DNA of 64,000 nucleotides from the NCBI GenBank assembly GCA_963768025.1, contig CAVYGM010000006.1:112858-176857 (forward strand), given 5' to 3'. The notes under the pieces are model-generated. The model made no database searches, was not told the origin of the DNA, and saw only the letters and a list, made by a program, of their open reading frames with translations. Numbering within the stretch: position 1 is the stretch's first letter; each line of letters opens with the position of its first letter. Made by a program: the position numbers and the translations under genes. Shown here piece by piece: positions 1 to 8,457 of this stretch. Source of the DNA: CAVYGM01 sp963768025 (GTDB lineage Bacteria; Bacteroidota; Bacteroidia; Cytophagales; Spirosomataceae).

Positions 1-1
1 C

Positions 2-1483
2 CATCCGGCTACCCACGCTGAGGTAGATGAAGCGATGAATAAGGCTGAGCACGCGTTCGATGCTTACGCCGCCCTTCCTCCTGCCCGGCGGGCTGATTTT
101 TTGAAAGCCATTACCGAGGAGATTATGGCCTTTGGCGACGAACTCCTGGAGCGCGCCCACCTCGAAACCGGCCTGCCCATGGCCCGCTTGCAGGGCGAGC
201 GCGGCCGGACCATCAATCAGCTCACACAATTTGCGGATCTGATTCGGGAAGGATCGTGGGTACAGGCCTCCGTGGACACCGCCCAACCGGACCGCGCTCC
301 CGCCCCCAAACCCGACTTGCGCAAAATGCTCATTCCCATTGGTCCCATCGTGGTGTTCGGATCGAGCAATTTTCCCTTTGCCTACTCCATAGCGGGAGTG
401 GATACCGCCCCCGCCCTGGCCGCGGGTAACCCGGTGATTCTGAAAGCCCACCCGGCCCATCCGGGCGTGAGTGACCTGACGGCTCAGGCCATTGTCAAGG
501 CCGCCCGGCGCACCGGCATGCCCGACGGCGTGTTCTCCATGCTGTACGACGACGGCTACGAGGTGGGTACCGCCCTGGTAAAGCACCCCTGCACCAAAGC
601 CGTAGGGTTCACGGGCTCCTACAAAGGAGGTATGGCGCTGTACAAAATGGCGCAGGAGCGAAAAGAACCCATCCCGGTGTTTTCGGAAATGGGTAGCGTC
701 AATCCCGTGGTGATTCTGCCGGATACGCTGGCAGCCCAAACCGAATCGCTGGCCAAGAGCATGGCCGGGTCGGTAACCCTGGGTGCCGGGCAGTTCTGTA
801 CCAACCCAGGGTTGGTGTTTACGGTAAAATCGCCCGCTCTGGCCAGTTTCGAAAAGCAGTATGGAGAGGAAATCAATAAAATTGCCTCCGCTCCCATGCT
901 GACTGAGGGCATTCAGGCCAATTACTACAAACTCCGGGAGAAAGCTCTGGCCGAGCCGGGAGTACATGCTCTGGCCTTGTCGGAGGTAAAGTCCGACGGG
1001 GAGAATCAGTCGCAGGCTTCGGTGGCTACCGTGAGCGGCAAATCGTTCATAGCCCACCCTACCCTCCACGAAGAGGTCTTTGGGCCTTTTTCCCTGTTGG
1101 TGGTCTGCGATAGCATCGAGGAGTTGCAGTCGGCAATTGCGCACCTTCCCGGACAGCTCACCTGCTCCCTCATGGCCAATGCCGAAGAAGCAGGCCGGTA
1201 CCCAAAACTCGTGCGGCTGCTTTCCCGACGGGCCGGACGGTTCATCATGAATGGCGTACCAACCGGCGTAGAGGTGTGTGCCTCCATGCACCACGGCGGC
1301 CCCTTCCCGTCCACCACCGACTCGCGCTTCACGTCCGTAGGCCGCGACGCCATCCTGCGCTTCGTGCGGCCTCAATCCTTCCAGGACTGGCCCGACAGCC
1401 TGCTGCCCGACGAGCTGAAAGATGCCAATCCGTTGACTATCTGGCGACTGGTGAATAATGAGTGGACGAAGAACGCGGTGTAG
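2..1483 (+). CDS. Aldehyde dehydrogenase, alpha-ketoglutaric semialdehyde (2,5-dioxovalerate) type, 5'-partial
   Basis: NAD(P)-dependent oxidation of an aldehyde to an acid, most likely alpha-ketoglutaric semialdehyde to 2-oxoglutarate at the end of a sugar-acid pathway. The frame is open to base 2 (HPATHAEVDEA precedes the first ATG at 35), so the gene starts before the window; 482 residues follow that ATG. Counting from it, the cofactor-binding segment FGSSNFPFAYS lies near residue 110, VGFTGS near 190, the general-base Glu in FSEMGS at 218, and the nucleophile Cys in GQFCTN at 255. The acidic substrate fits the family, but the exact aldehyde is inferred. Confidence 0.88.
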   Translation, partial: HPATHAEVDEAMNKAEHAFDAYAALPPARRADFLKAITEEIMAFGDELLERAHLETGLPMARLQGERGRTINQLTQFADLIREGSWVQASVDTAQPDRAPAPKPDLRKMLIPIGPIVVFGSSNFPFAYSIAGVDTAPALAAGNPVILKAHPAHPGVSDLTAQAIVKAARRTGMPDGVFSMLYDDGYEVGTALVKHPCTKAVGFTGSYKGGMALYKMAQERKEPIPVFSEMGSVNPVVILPDTLAAQTESLAKSMAGSVTLGAGQFCTNPGLVFTVKSPALASFEKQYGEEINKIASAPMLTEGIQANYYKLREKALAEPGVHALALSEVKSDGENQSQASVATVSGKSFIAHPTLHEEVFGPFSLLVVCDSIEELQSAIAHLPGQLTCSLMANAEEAGRYPKLVRLLSRRAGRFIMNGVPTGVEVCASMHHGGPFPSTTDSRFTSVGRDAILRFVRPQSFQDWPDSLLPDELKDANPLTIWRLVNNEWTKNAV

Positions 1484-1823
1484 GTATTAGTTGAGCAAAA
1501 ACTCGAAGCAATGGAAGCGGTCGGAGCTATGGAGTCGACCGCTTTTTCTCTGGCAGAGTTATTGATCAATGAATGTATGTGTAAAGACCTGGTTCAATTG
1601 TAATCGTGTACCTGCCCCGGCGGGGCAACCTTTTTGTAAAAAAAGTGTACAGTTCAAGCGGTAAGCCCCATGGGGGACGTCCTGTTCATGAGCATGACCA
1701 AGTTTTATAAGGGAATGTCAGGCTGAGCGTAGTCGAAGTCAGTCTATCCAGGCGGGCTTCGACTACGCTCAGCCTGACATCTAAATTTTTAACAATACAA
1801 TTCACCCAACACCAAAACACTAC
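1484..1823. other. Intergenic region, 340 bp, with a long perfect palindrome
   Basis: I found no coding frame here. The only structure I see is the inverted repeat at 1715-1780. The stretch 1590-1700 is otherwise featureless. Confidence 0.6.
1715..1780. repeat. Palindromic extragenic repeat (core CTGAGCGTAGTCGAAG)
   Basis: The arms 1715-1738 and 1757-1780 are perfect 24-base reverse complements around an 18-base loop. The core CTGAGCGTAGTCGAAG is recognisable as a dispersed palindrome of Bacteroidota and some cyanobacteria, which when translated reads TERSRS. A related copy lies in the histidine kinase at 53,400-53,423. There is no T-run after the stem, so it is not an obvious intrinsic terminator. 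Confidence 0.85.
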
Positions 1824-2732
1824 ATGACTGCAATGCGACTATTTTTTACAGGAGGTTCGGGAAAAGCGGGCAAACACGTAATCCCCTACCTGCTCGACCG
1901 GGGACACCGGGTGATGAACGTGGATCTGAAACCTTTGGATCATCCGGGGGTAGATAACCTGATCGCGGATATTACGGATTCCGGCCAGATGTTCAACGCC
2001 ATGAGTTCCTACGCCGGGTTGGATGAGTTAGAACCCGGCAATGGGGTCCCAAAATTTGACGCGGTGGTCCATTTTGCGGCCGTACCCCGGATCCTGATCA
2101 ACCCGGACAATGAAACTTTCAGGGTCAATACCATTGGTACCTACAATGTGATTGAAGCGGCGGTGAAGCTTGGGATCAAGAAGATCATCATTGCTTCCTC
2201 GGAGACTACCTACGGCATTTGTTTTTCGGATGGTCAAACCGACCCCAGGGTACTGCCTTTGGAGGAGGACTACGACGTGGACCCCATGGATAGCTACGGC
2301 TTATCGAAGGTAGTGAATGAAAAAACGGCCCGGGGCTTTCAGCGACGTTCCGGCTTCGATATCTACGCCCTCCGGATCGGCAACGTGATCGAACCGCACG
2401 AATACACCGAACTGTTTCCACACTATTTCAAGCACCCCGAGGTACGCCGCCGCAACGCCTTCTGCTACATTGACGCCCGCGACCTGGGTCAGATCGTGGA
2501 TTTGTGCTTGCAAAAAGACGGCTTGGGCTTTCAGATTTTCAACGCCGGAAACGATCAGAACGGCGCCATAATCCCCAGCAAAAAACTAGCCGAGCGCTTC
2601 TTTCCGGGCGTACCTATCTCCCGCGAGTTGGGAGAGCATGAAGCCTTGTTTTCGAACCAAAAAATCCGGGAAGTATTGGGATTTGAAGAGCAACACAACT
2701 GGCAAAAGTACGTGCGATGGGAAGAAATTTGA
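1824..2732 (+). CDS. NAD-dependent epimerase/dehydratase (extended SDR)
   Basis: Extended short-chain dehydrogenase of 302 residues, probably acting on a nucleotide sugar or sugar acid. The N-terminal Rossmann motif is TGGSGKAG, the catalytic Ser/Thr segment is IIIASSETTYG, and the catalytic pair is Tyr158/Lys162 in SYGLSK. The annotated start gives MTAMRLFF; the ATG three codons in (1833) would start directly at the first beta strand and is an equally good start. The substrate cannot be told from sequence. It follows the dehydrogenase by 340 bp with the palindrome between, so it is probably a separate unit. Confidence 0.87.
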   Translation: MTAMRLFFTGGSGKAGKHVIPYLLDRGHRVMNVDLKPLDHPGVDNLIADITDSGQMFNAMSSYAGLDELEPGNGVPKFDAVVHFAAVPRILINPDNETFRVNTIGTYNVIEAAVKLGIKKIIIASSETTYGICFSDGQTDPRVLPLEEDYDVDPMDSYGLSKVVNEKTARGFQRRSGFDIYALRIGNVIEPHEYTELFPHYFKHPEVRRRNAFCYIDARDLGQIVDLCLQKDGLGFQIFNAGNDQNGAIIPSKKLAERFFPGVPISRELGEHEALFSNQKIREVLGFEEQHNWQKYVRWEEI

Positions 2733-2829
2733 TTGAGGTAAGCCGGCAAAACTGGCACATACACTGTAAACCCACCCTCATCTTCTTTACGCAAATGTAA
2801 TTTATAGGTGTACACCAGAATCCAAAATT

Positions 2830-3426
2830 TTATTTTAATTCAAACGAAACTTCTCCACATCCTCCGGCGTATCCAGGTCCACGATTCCTCTGCTCAAAAT
2901 CCACGAACGCCACTTCCTTGATGTGCTTTTTCAGCAGGGGCTTGGCTCCCTGATCGCCCGTTAGGTGGGTTAGTTCGGCCAATAGTTCTCTACCGATCAG
3001 CACGGGTACCCCCCACTGCTTCTGGTAGCGGCAGGCCACGGCTTTTTTGCCAGATTCCTCGTAGGTACGCACCATCTGTTCCAGCAAATCGGCCGTCACG
3101 TAGGGTTGGTCACACACCAGCATCAGGACGCCATCCAGCTTGGGTTGGGTCATGAAAAGGCCCGCCAGGCCTATTTTGACCGACGAGGCCATCCCTTCCT
3201 GCCAAAAGGCATTGTCCACGATCGTCACGGGCTGGCCTTTCAACTCGGGAACTATTTCCCCTTTATTGGCCCCTACCACCACCACTACGGGTCGTAGCGA
3301 TGTAGCCAGGGCGGTTTCTACGGTTTTTAGTAGCATGCTTTTCCCCTCTTCCAGCACCAGAGTTTGCTTTGGCCGCCCCATGCGCTGGGAAGCCCCGGCC
3401 GCCAGTAGTATTATTCCAATGTTCAT
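2830..3426 (-). CDS. MobA-like NTP transferase (molybdenum cofactor cytidylyl-/guanylyltransferase type)
   Basis: 198-residue nucleotidyltransferase of the MobA/MocA type, which transfers CMP or GMP onto molybdopterin. The signature LLAAGASQRMGRPKQ is at residues 7-21, followed by a VVVVVGANK strand and the metal-binding segment LVCDQPYV, which is typical of the family. The start ATG is directly before the first strand. No molybdoenzyme lies nearby, so the true acceptor (molybdopterin or another phosphosugar) is open. It ends facing the epimerase and is 53 bp downstream of truA on the same strand, so the two may be co-transcribed. Confidence 0.82.
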   Translation of the reverse strand: MNIGIILLAAGASQRMGRPKQTLVLEEGKSMLLKTVETALATSLRPVVVVVGANKGEIVPELKGQPVTIVDNAFWQEGMASSVKIGLAGLFMTQPKLDGVLMLVCDQPYVTADLLEQMVRTYEESGKKAVACRYQKQWGVPVLIGRELLAELTHLTGDQGAKPLLKKHIKEVAFVDFEQRNRGPGYAGGCGEVSFELK

Positions 3427-3479
3427 CCTTATTTGATTTGGTATAGTAAAAACTCTAAGTCACAATCGAAAGCTACCCA

Positions 3480-4223
3480 CTACCACAAGCCGGGTGGGTA
3501 GCCCACTTCTACCAAAAACAACCCCTGAGCGGGTGCCTGCGCTCCGGCATGCGAGCGGTCTTTGGCCTGAATGATTTTTTCAAAATCATCAACGGATTTT
3601 TTACCCGTACCCACGTCAAGCAGGGTACCCACGAGGGCCCGGACCATGCCCCGCAGAAAGCGGTTGGCCTGAACGGTAAACACCAGGAGTCCCTCCTGCT
3701 GCTCCCACTCGGCGCGGCTGATGGTACACAGGAAGGTTCTAACATCGGTGTGCACCTTACTAAAACTCTCAAAATCGTCGTACTGCAGCAGCAAGGCCGC
3801 CGCCTTGTTCATGGCCCCAAGGTCGAGGTCGGGCCGGAACAGGTACGCTTCGTGGGGTAGGAACGGGTTTTTGTGCCGGGTCAGGCGGTATTCGTACCGC
3901 CTAAAGGTAGCCTCAAACCGGGCATGCAAGGTATCGGCTACGGGAAACAGGTTCCGGATGGCCATGTCCCAGGGCAAGAGGCTATTGAGACTATATTGCA
4001 TTTTGTCAAGATCTCTGATCTCTGAATTCAACTCAAAATGCGCGTATTGCTGCACTGCGTGAACGCCGGCATCAGTCCGGCTACTCCCAACTACCTCAAC
4101 GGGTACCCTGGTAATCGTAGACAAAGCCTCTTCCAAAGTTTGCTGAACCGATCTTCCGGCAGGCTGTTTTTGCCAGCCGATAAAGTTTGTTCCGTTGTAG
4201 CTTAGTTCGATAAAATAGCGCAT
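3480..4223 (-). CDS. truA: tRNA pseudouridine(38-40) synthase TruA
   Basis: Converts uridines 38-40 of the tRNA anticodon arm to pseudouridine. Length 247 is normal for the family. The catalytic Asp51 sits in SSRTDAGVHA, the N-terminal FIELSYNGTNFIGWQ segment is diagnostic, and the C-terminal NRFLRGMVRALVGTLLDVG segment is conserved. The start ATG at 4221-4223 begins the first beta strand. No frameshift is seen. Confidence 0.96.
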   Translation of the reverse strand: MRYFIELSYNGTNFIGWQKQPAGRSVQQTLEEALSTITRVPVEVVGSSRTDAGVHAVQQYAHFELNSEIRDLDKMQYSLNSLLPWDMAIRNLFPVADTLHARFEATFRRYEYRLTRHKNPFLPHEAYLFRPDLDLGAMNKAAALLLQYDDFESFSKVHTDVRTFLCTISRAEWEQQEGLLVFTVQANRFLRGMVRALVGTLLDVGTGKKSVDDFEKIIQAKDRSHAGAQAPAQGLFLVEVGYPPGLW

Positions 4224-4626
4224 GTGGCAAAGATAAGGTCCAAAGTCTAGACCTCCGGCATGAGGGAAGAAGCCATAGGGTAGGTTTACAATTTTTATAA
4301 TTTAATGAATATATTTTTGCAAATAAATCACAATCGCCTCAACTCCATCAAATTCTTTTTATCGTTGGAGGAAGAACATTAACTTTGATGGCACGTTTTT
4401 GAAGTATACCTAACCTCCGAGCGGGTCAAAATCCCAGAAAAGACTGCCTAAGTAGGGACAATCCCGTTCACAGGTTGATCGATCTTTTTATTTACATCGT
4501 TTATCATTACAACCAAAAACCCTCCCCTACACCTGCTTTCGAATTCATACAGTCAGGAATCAAGGGAAATGCTATTCATAATTAAAAATTCAAAGTCGCT
4601 ACGGCGAGCCGTTCAAATTTCTTAGC
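4224..4626. other. Intergenic region between truA and glnS, 403 bp
   Basis: Divergent-promoter region, AT-rich from 4285 to 4330. TATTTTTG at 4312-4319 matches the Bacteroidota -7 box TAnnTTTG, but I see no good -33 box and it would give a ~300-base leader for glnS. No open frame or RNA gene recognised. Confidence 0.4.
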
Positions 4627-6299
4627 ATGACTACCGAAGAGAAAAAAGACGAGAGGACACTCAATTTTATCGAAGAGATCGTAGAAGAGGATATTCGTGA
4701 TGGAAAAAACCTGGGCCGCGTTCTGACCCGATTTCCTCCCGAACCCAATGGGTACTTGCACATTGGGCACGCTAAGTCTATTTGCCTCAACTTCGGTTTG
4801 GCCAACAAATATGGGGGAAGTACCAATCTCCGTTTTGACGACACCAACCCTACTAAGGAGGATGTGGAGTACGTTGATTCCATAAAAAATGACGTGCGCT
4901 GGCTGGGTTTTGACTGGGCCAACGAGTTTTATGCCTCCGATTATTTTGAACAACTGTACCAGCTGGCCGTGCAGCTGATCCGGGAAGGTCATGCCTACGT
5001 GGATGATTCTACGGCCGAGGAAATCGCCGTTCAAAAGGTACCCCCACCGTGGCCGGTACGCCCGGTCCTTACCGCTCGCGCTCCGTGGAAGAAAACCTCG
5101 ATCTCTTCGAGCGCATGCGCAAGGGTGAGTTTGCGGAGGGAAGCCGGGTACTGCGCGCCAAAATCGACCTGACTTCGCCCAACATGCATCTGCGCGATCC
5201 GCTCATGTACCGGATCAAGTTTGACCATCACCACCGGACCGGGGATGCCTGGTGCATCTACCCCATGTACGACTTCGCCCACGGGCAGTCGGATGCCATC
5301 GAGCAGATCACCCATTCCATTTGTACGCTGGAATTCATCCCGCACCGCCCCTTGTACGACTGGTTTATTCAGAACCTGGATATTTTCCCGTCGAAACAGT
5401 ACGAATTCGCCCGTCTTAACCTGACGTACACCGTCATGAGCAAGCGCAAGCTGCTGCAATTGGTGGAGGAGAACTACGTAAGTGGCTGGGACGATCCACG
5501 CATGCCTACCATTTCGGGTTTGCGGCGGCGGGGCTATACCCCCGAGTCTATCCGCAATTTCTGCGACCGGATCGGGGTAGCCAGGCGCGACAATCTCATC
5601 GACGTGAGTTTGCTGGAATTTTGCATCCGGGAAGACCTTAATAAGAAGGCACTTCGGTACATGGTGGTACTTGACCCGCTGAAAGTGGTGATCACCAATT
5701 TTCCGGAAGATAAAGTTGAGCAATGCCAAAGCGAAAACAACCCGGAAGATCCCGCCGCCGGCAGCCGGCAGATGCCTTTTACCCGCGAGCTGTACATTGA
5801 GCAAGAGGACTTTATGGAAAACCCTCCCAAGAAGTACTTCCGCCTGGCCCCCGGCCAGATGGTACGTCTGAAAAGCGCCTACATCATCCGCTGTGATGAA
5901 GTGGTGAAAGATGACGCCGGGGCGATCCTGGAAGTACGGTGTACCTACATCGAAAACAGCAAAAGCGGGCAGGACGAATCGGGAATCAACGTAAAAGGTA
6001 CCTTGCACTGGGTGTCGGCCACGGAGGCTGTACCGGTAGAAATCCGCCTGTACGACCGCCTGTTCCAGGTAGAAGACCCCTCCTCCGAAGAGGGTGATTT
6101 CAAAGAGTACATCAATCCCGATTCACTCGAAGTGATAACCGGCTACGCCGAACCGCAATTGAAATCGGCTGCACCAGGCGATTCATTTCAGTTTTTGCGC
6201 AAAGGCTACTTTGCCGTAGATACCGAAAGTACCTCTGGGAAGCTGGTCTTCAACCGGACGGTAACGCTGCGGGACAACTGGGCCAAATCGGGGAAATAA
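4627..6299 (+). pseudogene. glnS: Glutaminyl-tRNA synthetase, split by a one-base deletion (probable sequence error)
   Basis: Charges tRNA-Gln with glutamine. The first frame (4627 to ~5034) holds the class I HIGH motif in PPEPNGYLHIGHAKS and runs to VDDSTAEEIAVQ. The product then continues in the next frame as KGTPTVAGTPGPYRSRSVEENL through to 6299, with the KMSKS-equivalent VMSKRKL and the C-terminal beta-barrel anticodon-binding domains. One A is missing from the run at 5033-5036 (CAAAAGG where CAAAAAGG would keep the frame). The repaired protein is ~557 residues, normal for GlnRS. An intrinsic terminator follows at 6318-6354. Confidence 0.93.
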
Positions 6300-6317
6300 G
6301 CTTAAATAGCTATTTCG

Positions 6318-6354
6318 AAAAAGACGAGCCACAATCCACGGCTCGTCTTTTTTT
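6318..6354 (+). terminator. Intrinsic terminator after glnS
   Basis: GACGAGCC and GGCTCGTC pair across a nine-base loop, with A-run and T-run flanks, so the stem reads AAAGACGAGCC / GGCTCGTCTTT followed by further T. It starts 19 bases after the glnS stop. Confidence 0.9.
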
Positions 6355-6454
6355 GTACCCTGACCGTTGGTGAAATTTACTTTATCGAACATACTTCCTG
6401 ATTTTTCCTGACGTTGAACAACTAGTTACTTCCTAAACCTTACCGTTCCATTCT

Positions 6455-7564
6455 ATGAAAAAGCTCTGCGCGCTTGCGCTGTGGCTGACCTGTTCAGTGT
6501 CGGCCCACGCTACCCATTTTCTAGGGGGAGAAATCCAGGTCAAACACGTGACTGGCCTTACCTATGACCTCACCACGGTACTATACCTCGACATCCAGAA
6601 CGGACAGGCCGCTGCCAGTGCCCAGGGTGAAATAGTTCTTTGCCTCGGCGACGGAAAGGAGATACTGGTAAAACGATCTAGTTCTGAAACCTTATCAGGA
6701 ACTCCGACGGTTAACCGAAGCATCTATCGGTTTCAATACACCTTTGCGGCTCCCGGCACCTACACCATTTCGTCCAGCTTTGAGAAATTTGCGAATGATA
6801 TAATCAACCTTCCGGTTTCATCGCAGGAGCAGGCAATGGTCATCCAAACCCTTCTGAATACCACCCTGCCCAATACGACGGCTCCGGCCGGGGCACCCAA
6901 ATTCACCATTGGCCTGCGCCAGCAATTCTCGTTGCCCCTGGCCACCACCGATCCCGATGGCGATAGTCTGGCCTTCCGCCTGGTCAAACTCCTCCGCTCT
7001 GATTTTGATTGTAGTCCGTCTAGTCCTGACCCGACCTATCTTTTCCCCAATGAAGTAACCCGGGAAGGGACATTCAGAATAGATCGTACGGCTTCCCTCC
7101 TGCTGTGGAACGCCCCCACCCGCGTGGGAGCCTATACCTATGCCTACGTGACCGAAGAATGGCGAAAAGGAACCAAAGTAGCCGAAAGCTGGCGAACGAA
7201 CGCTCTTTTCGTGACGGATCAAAGTGGTTCGGCGGGTCCCCTACCTCCCTATGAGCCCGTCCAGTATTTTGAGCAGGGCCTGGTCACGTCGATTCATGAA
7301 AGCGGATCAGGTCGGATGAGCGTGTTGGTATACCCGGTACCCAGTCAGGACTGGATCAGGGTGCAGGTTGATACCCGTACTCCCTCTACGTTGGTGATTG
7401 AACTATTAGATGTGCAGGGAATAACAGTAAGACAGGCCCATTCCTCTTCTCCTGTTTCCAGTCATGAGTTTGAAATGAATGTAAAAAGTATCCCGAAAGG
7501 TATTTACTTCCTCCGGGCTAAAAGTCCGAAGGAAATACAAACCAAGAAGATACTCAGGGAATAA
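6455..7564 (+). CDS. Secreted protein with T9SS type A C-terminal sorting domain
   Basis: 369-residue exported protein of unknown function. Residues 1-20 are a Sec signal peptide (MKKLCALALWLTCSVSAHA). The body begins THFLGGEIQVKHV, a start seen in Bacteroidota surface and gliding-associated repeat proteins, and is predicted beta-rich. The last ~80 residues (VLVYPVPSQDWIRV to KKILRE) are a type IX secretion sorting domain, so it should cross the outer membrane and be released or anchored. It has its own position between a terminator and the convergent transglutaminase operon (17 bp away). No enzymatic motif recognised. Confidence 0.85.
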   Translation: MKKLCALALWLTCSVSAHATHFLGGEIQVKHVTGLTYDLTTVLYLDIQNGQAAASAQGEIVLCLGDGKEILVKRSSSETLSGTPTVNRSIYRFQYTFAAPGTYTISSSFEKFANDIINLPVSSQEQAMVIQTLLNTTLPNTTAPAGAPKFTIGLRQQFSLPLATTDPDGDSLAFRLVKLLRSDFDCSPSSPDPTYLFPNEVTREGTFRIDRTASLLLWNAPTRVGAYTYAYVTEEWRKGTKVAESWRTNALFVTDQSGSAGPLPPYEPVQYFEQGLVTSIHESGSGRMSVLVYPVPSQDWIRVQVDTRTPSTLVIELLDVQGITVRQAHSSSPVSSHEFEMNVKSIPKGIYFLRAKSPKEIQTKKILRE

Positions 7565-7581
7565 GGCTTGCGTATATTTCC

Positions 7582-8457
7582 CTACCCCAAGGGAACCACA
7601 TCCACTTCAACATCCAGTTTCTGCTGGCCAGAGCTGAGGAGAATGCCTTTCAATGGCGTAACATCACTGTAATCCCTTCCCCAGGCCGTGGTAAGGTGCC
7701 TTTCACCGGGAATAACGTTATTGGTAGGATCAAAATCGCACCAGCCCAGTCCCGGCACGTAGGCCGATATCCAGGCATGGGAAGCATCCGAACCTTGCAG
7801 CTTTTCCTTCCCTGGGGGCGGTAGGGTTTCCAGGTAGCCACTCACGTACCGAGCCGCAAAGCCCATGCTTCGAATCCCCGCCAAAGCCAAATGGGAAAAA
7901 TCCTGACACACGCCTTTCTTTTCTTTCAACACCGTTTTGAGCGGAGTATGAACCGTAGTGGCATCCGGCACAAAGGCAAACTCGGTGTAGATTTTTTTAC
8001 AAAACCCCATGATTGCCTCGTAGAGCGGCAAATCCCCAGGAAAGCTATTCCCGGCAAATGCAATTACTTCTTCGTCCCAGTGCACAAACGGACTCGGCAG
8101 CAAAAACTGCAACACCTCGTTCTTTACCGCCAGGTCACTTTGAAAAATCTCCTTAGCCTGTCGGCAACTGTACGTAGAACCCAGGCGCAGCTCGGGTTCA
8201 GAAAAATAATTTTCGATCTGGCTTTGGGCTTCTACTACCAGCTCCTTGTGGGGTACCTGCACCGAAAAATAGTGCACCAGATTCCCGAAGAAATCAACCC
8301 GCTGCACCATTTCCGCCGGCGAGGGGGTGATTTTTAGTTCAAAATGGGTACACGTCTGCGTATGGGTAGTTTTGGGATACAGGCAGGCCAGGCTCTGGTA
8401 CCCACTCACCGGTTCCTTGTAGGTGTATACCGTTTTATGAACAACCTTATATTTCAT
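7582..8457 (-). CDS. Transglutaminase-like cysteine protease-fold protein (third gene of peptide-modification operon)
   Basis: 291 residues with the bacterial transglutaminase N-terminal beta domain, then the papain-like transglutaminase core. The triad is visible as Cys in KGVCQDFSHLA, His in DASHAWISAYV and Asp in WCDFDPTNN. No signal peptide is present, so it is cytoplasmic. It overlaps the end of the upstream ATP-grasp gene by 11 bases, showing translational coupling. In this gene set the family is predicted, on genome context, to cut or form isopeptide bonds in an unknown peptide; no substrate is known. Confidence 0.9.
   Translation of the reverse strand: MKYKVVHKTVYTYKEPVSGYQSLACLYPKTTHTQTCTHFELKITPSPAEMVQRVDFFGNLVHYFSVQVPHKELVVEAQSQIENYFSEPELRLGSTYSCRQAKEIFQSDLAVKNEVLQFLLPSPFVHWDEEVIAFAGNSFPGDLPLYEAIMGFCKKIYTEFAFVPDATTVHTPLKTVLKEKKGVCQDFSHLALAGIRSMGFAARYVSGYLETLPPPGKEKLQGSDASHAWISAYVPGLGWCDFDPTNNVIPGERHLTTAWGRDYSDVTPLKGILLSSGQQKLDVEVDVVPLG

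Noticed and set aside
5031..6008. Long minus-strand open frame of 325 codons opposite glnS
   Set aside because: It mirrors the conserved GlnRS coding strand and has no family features; it is a by-product of codon bias.
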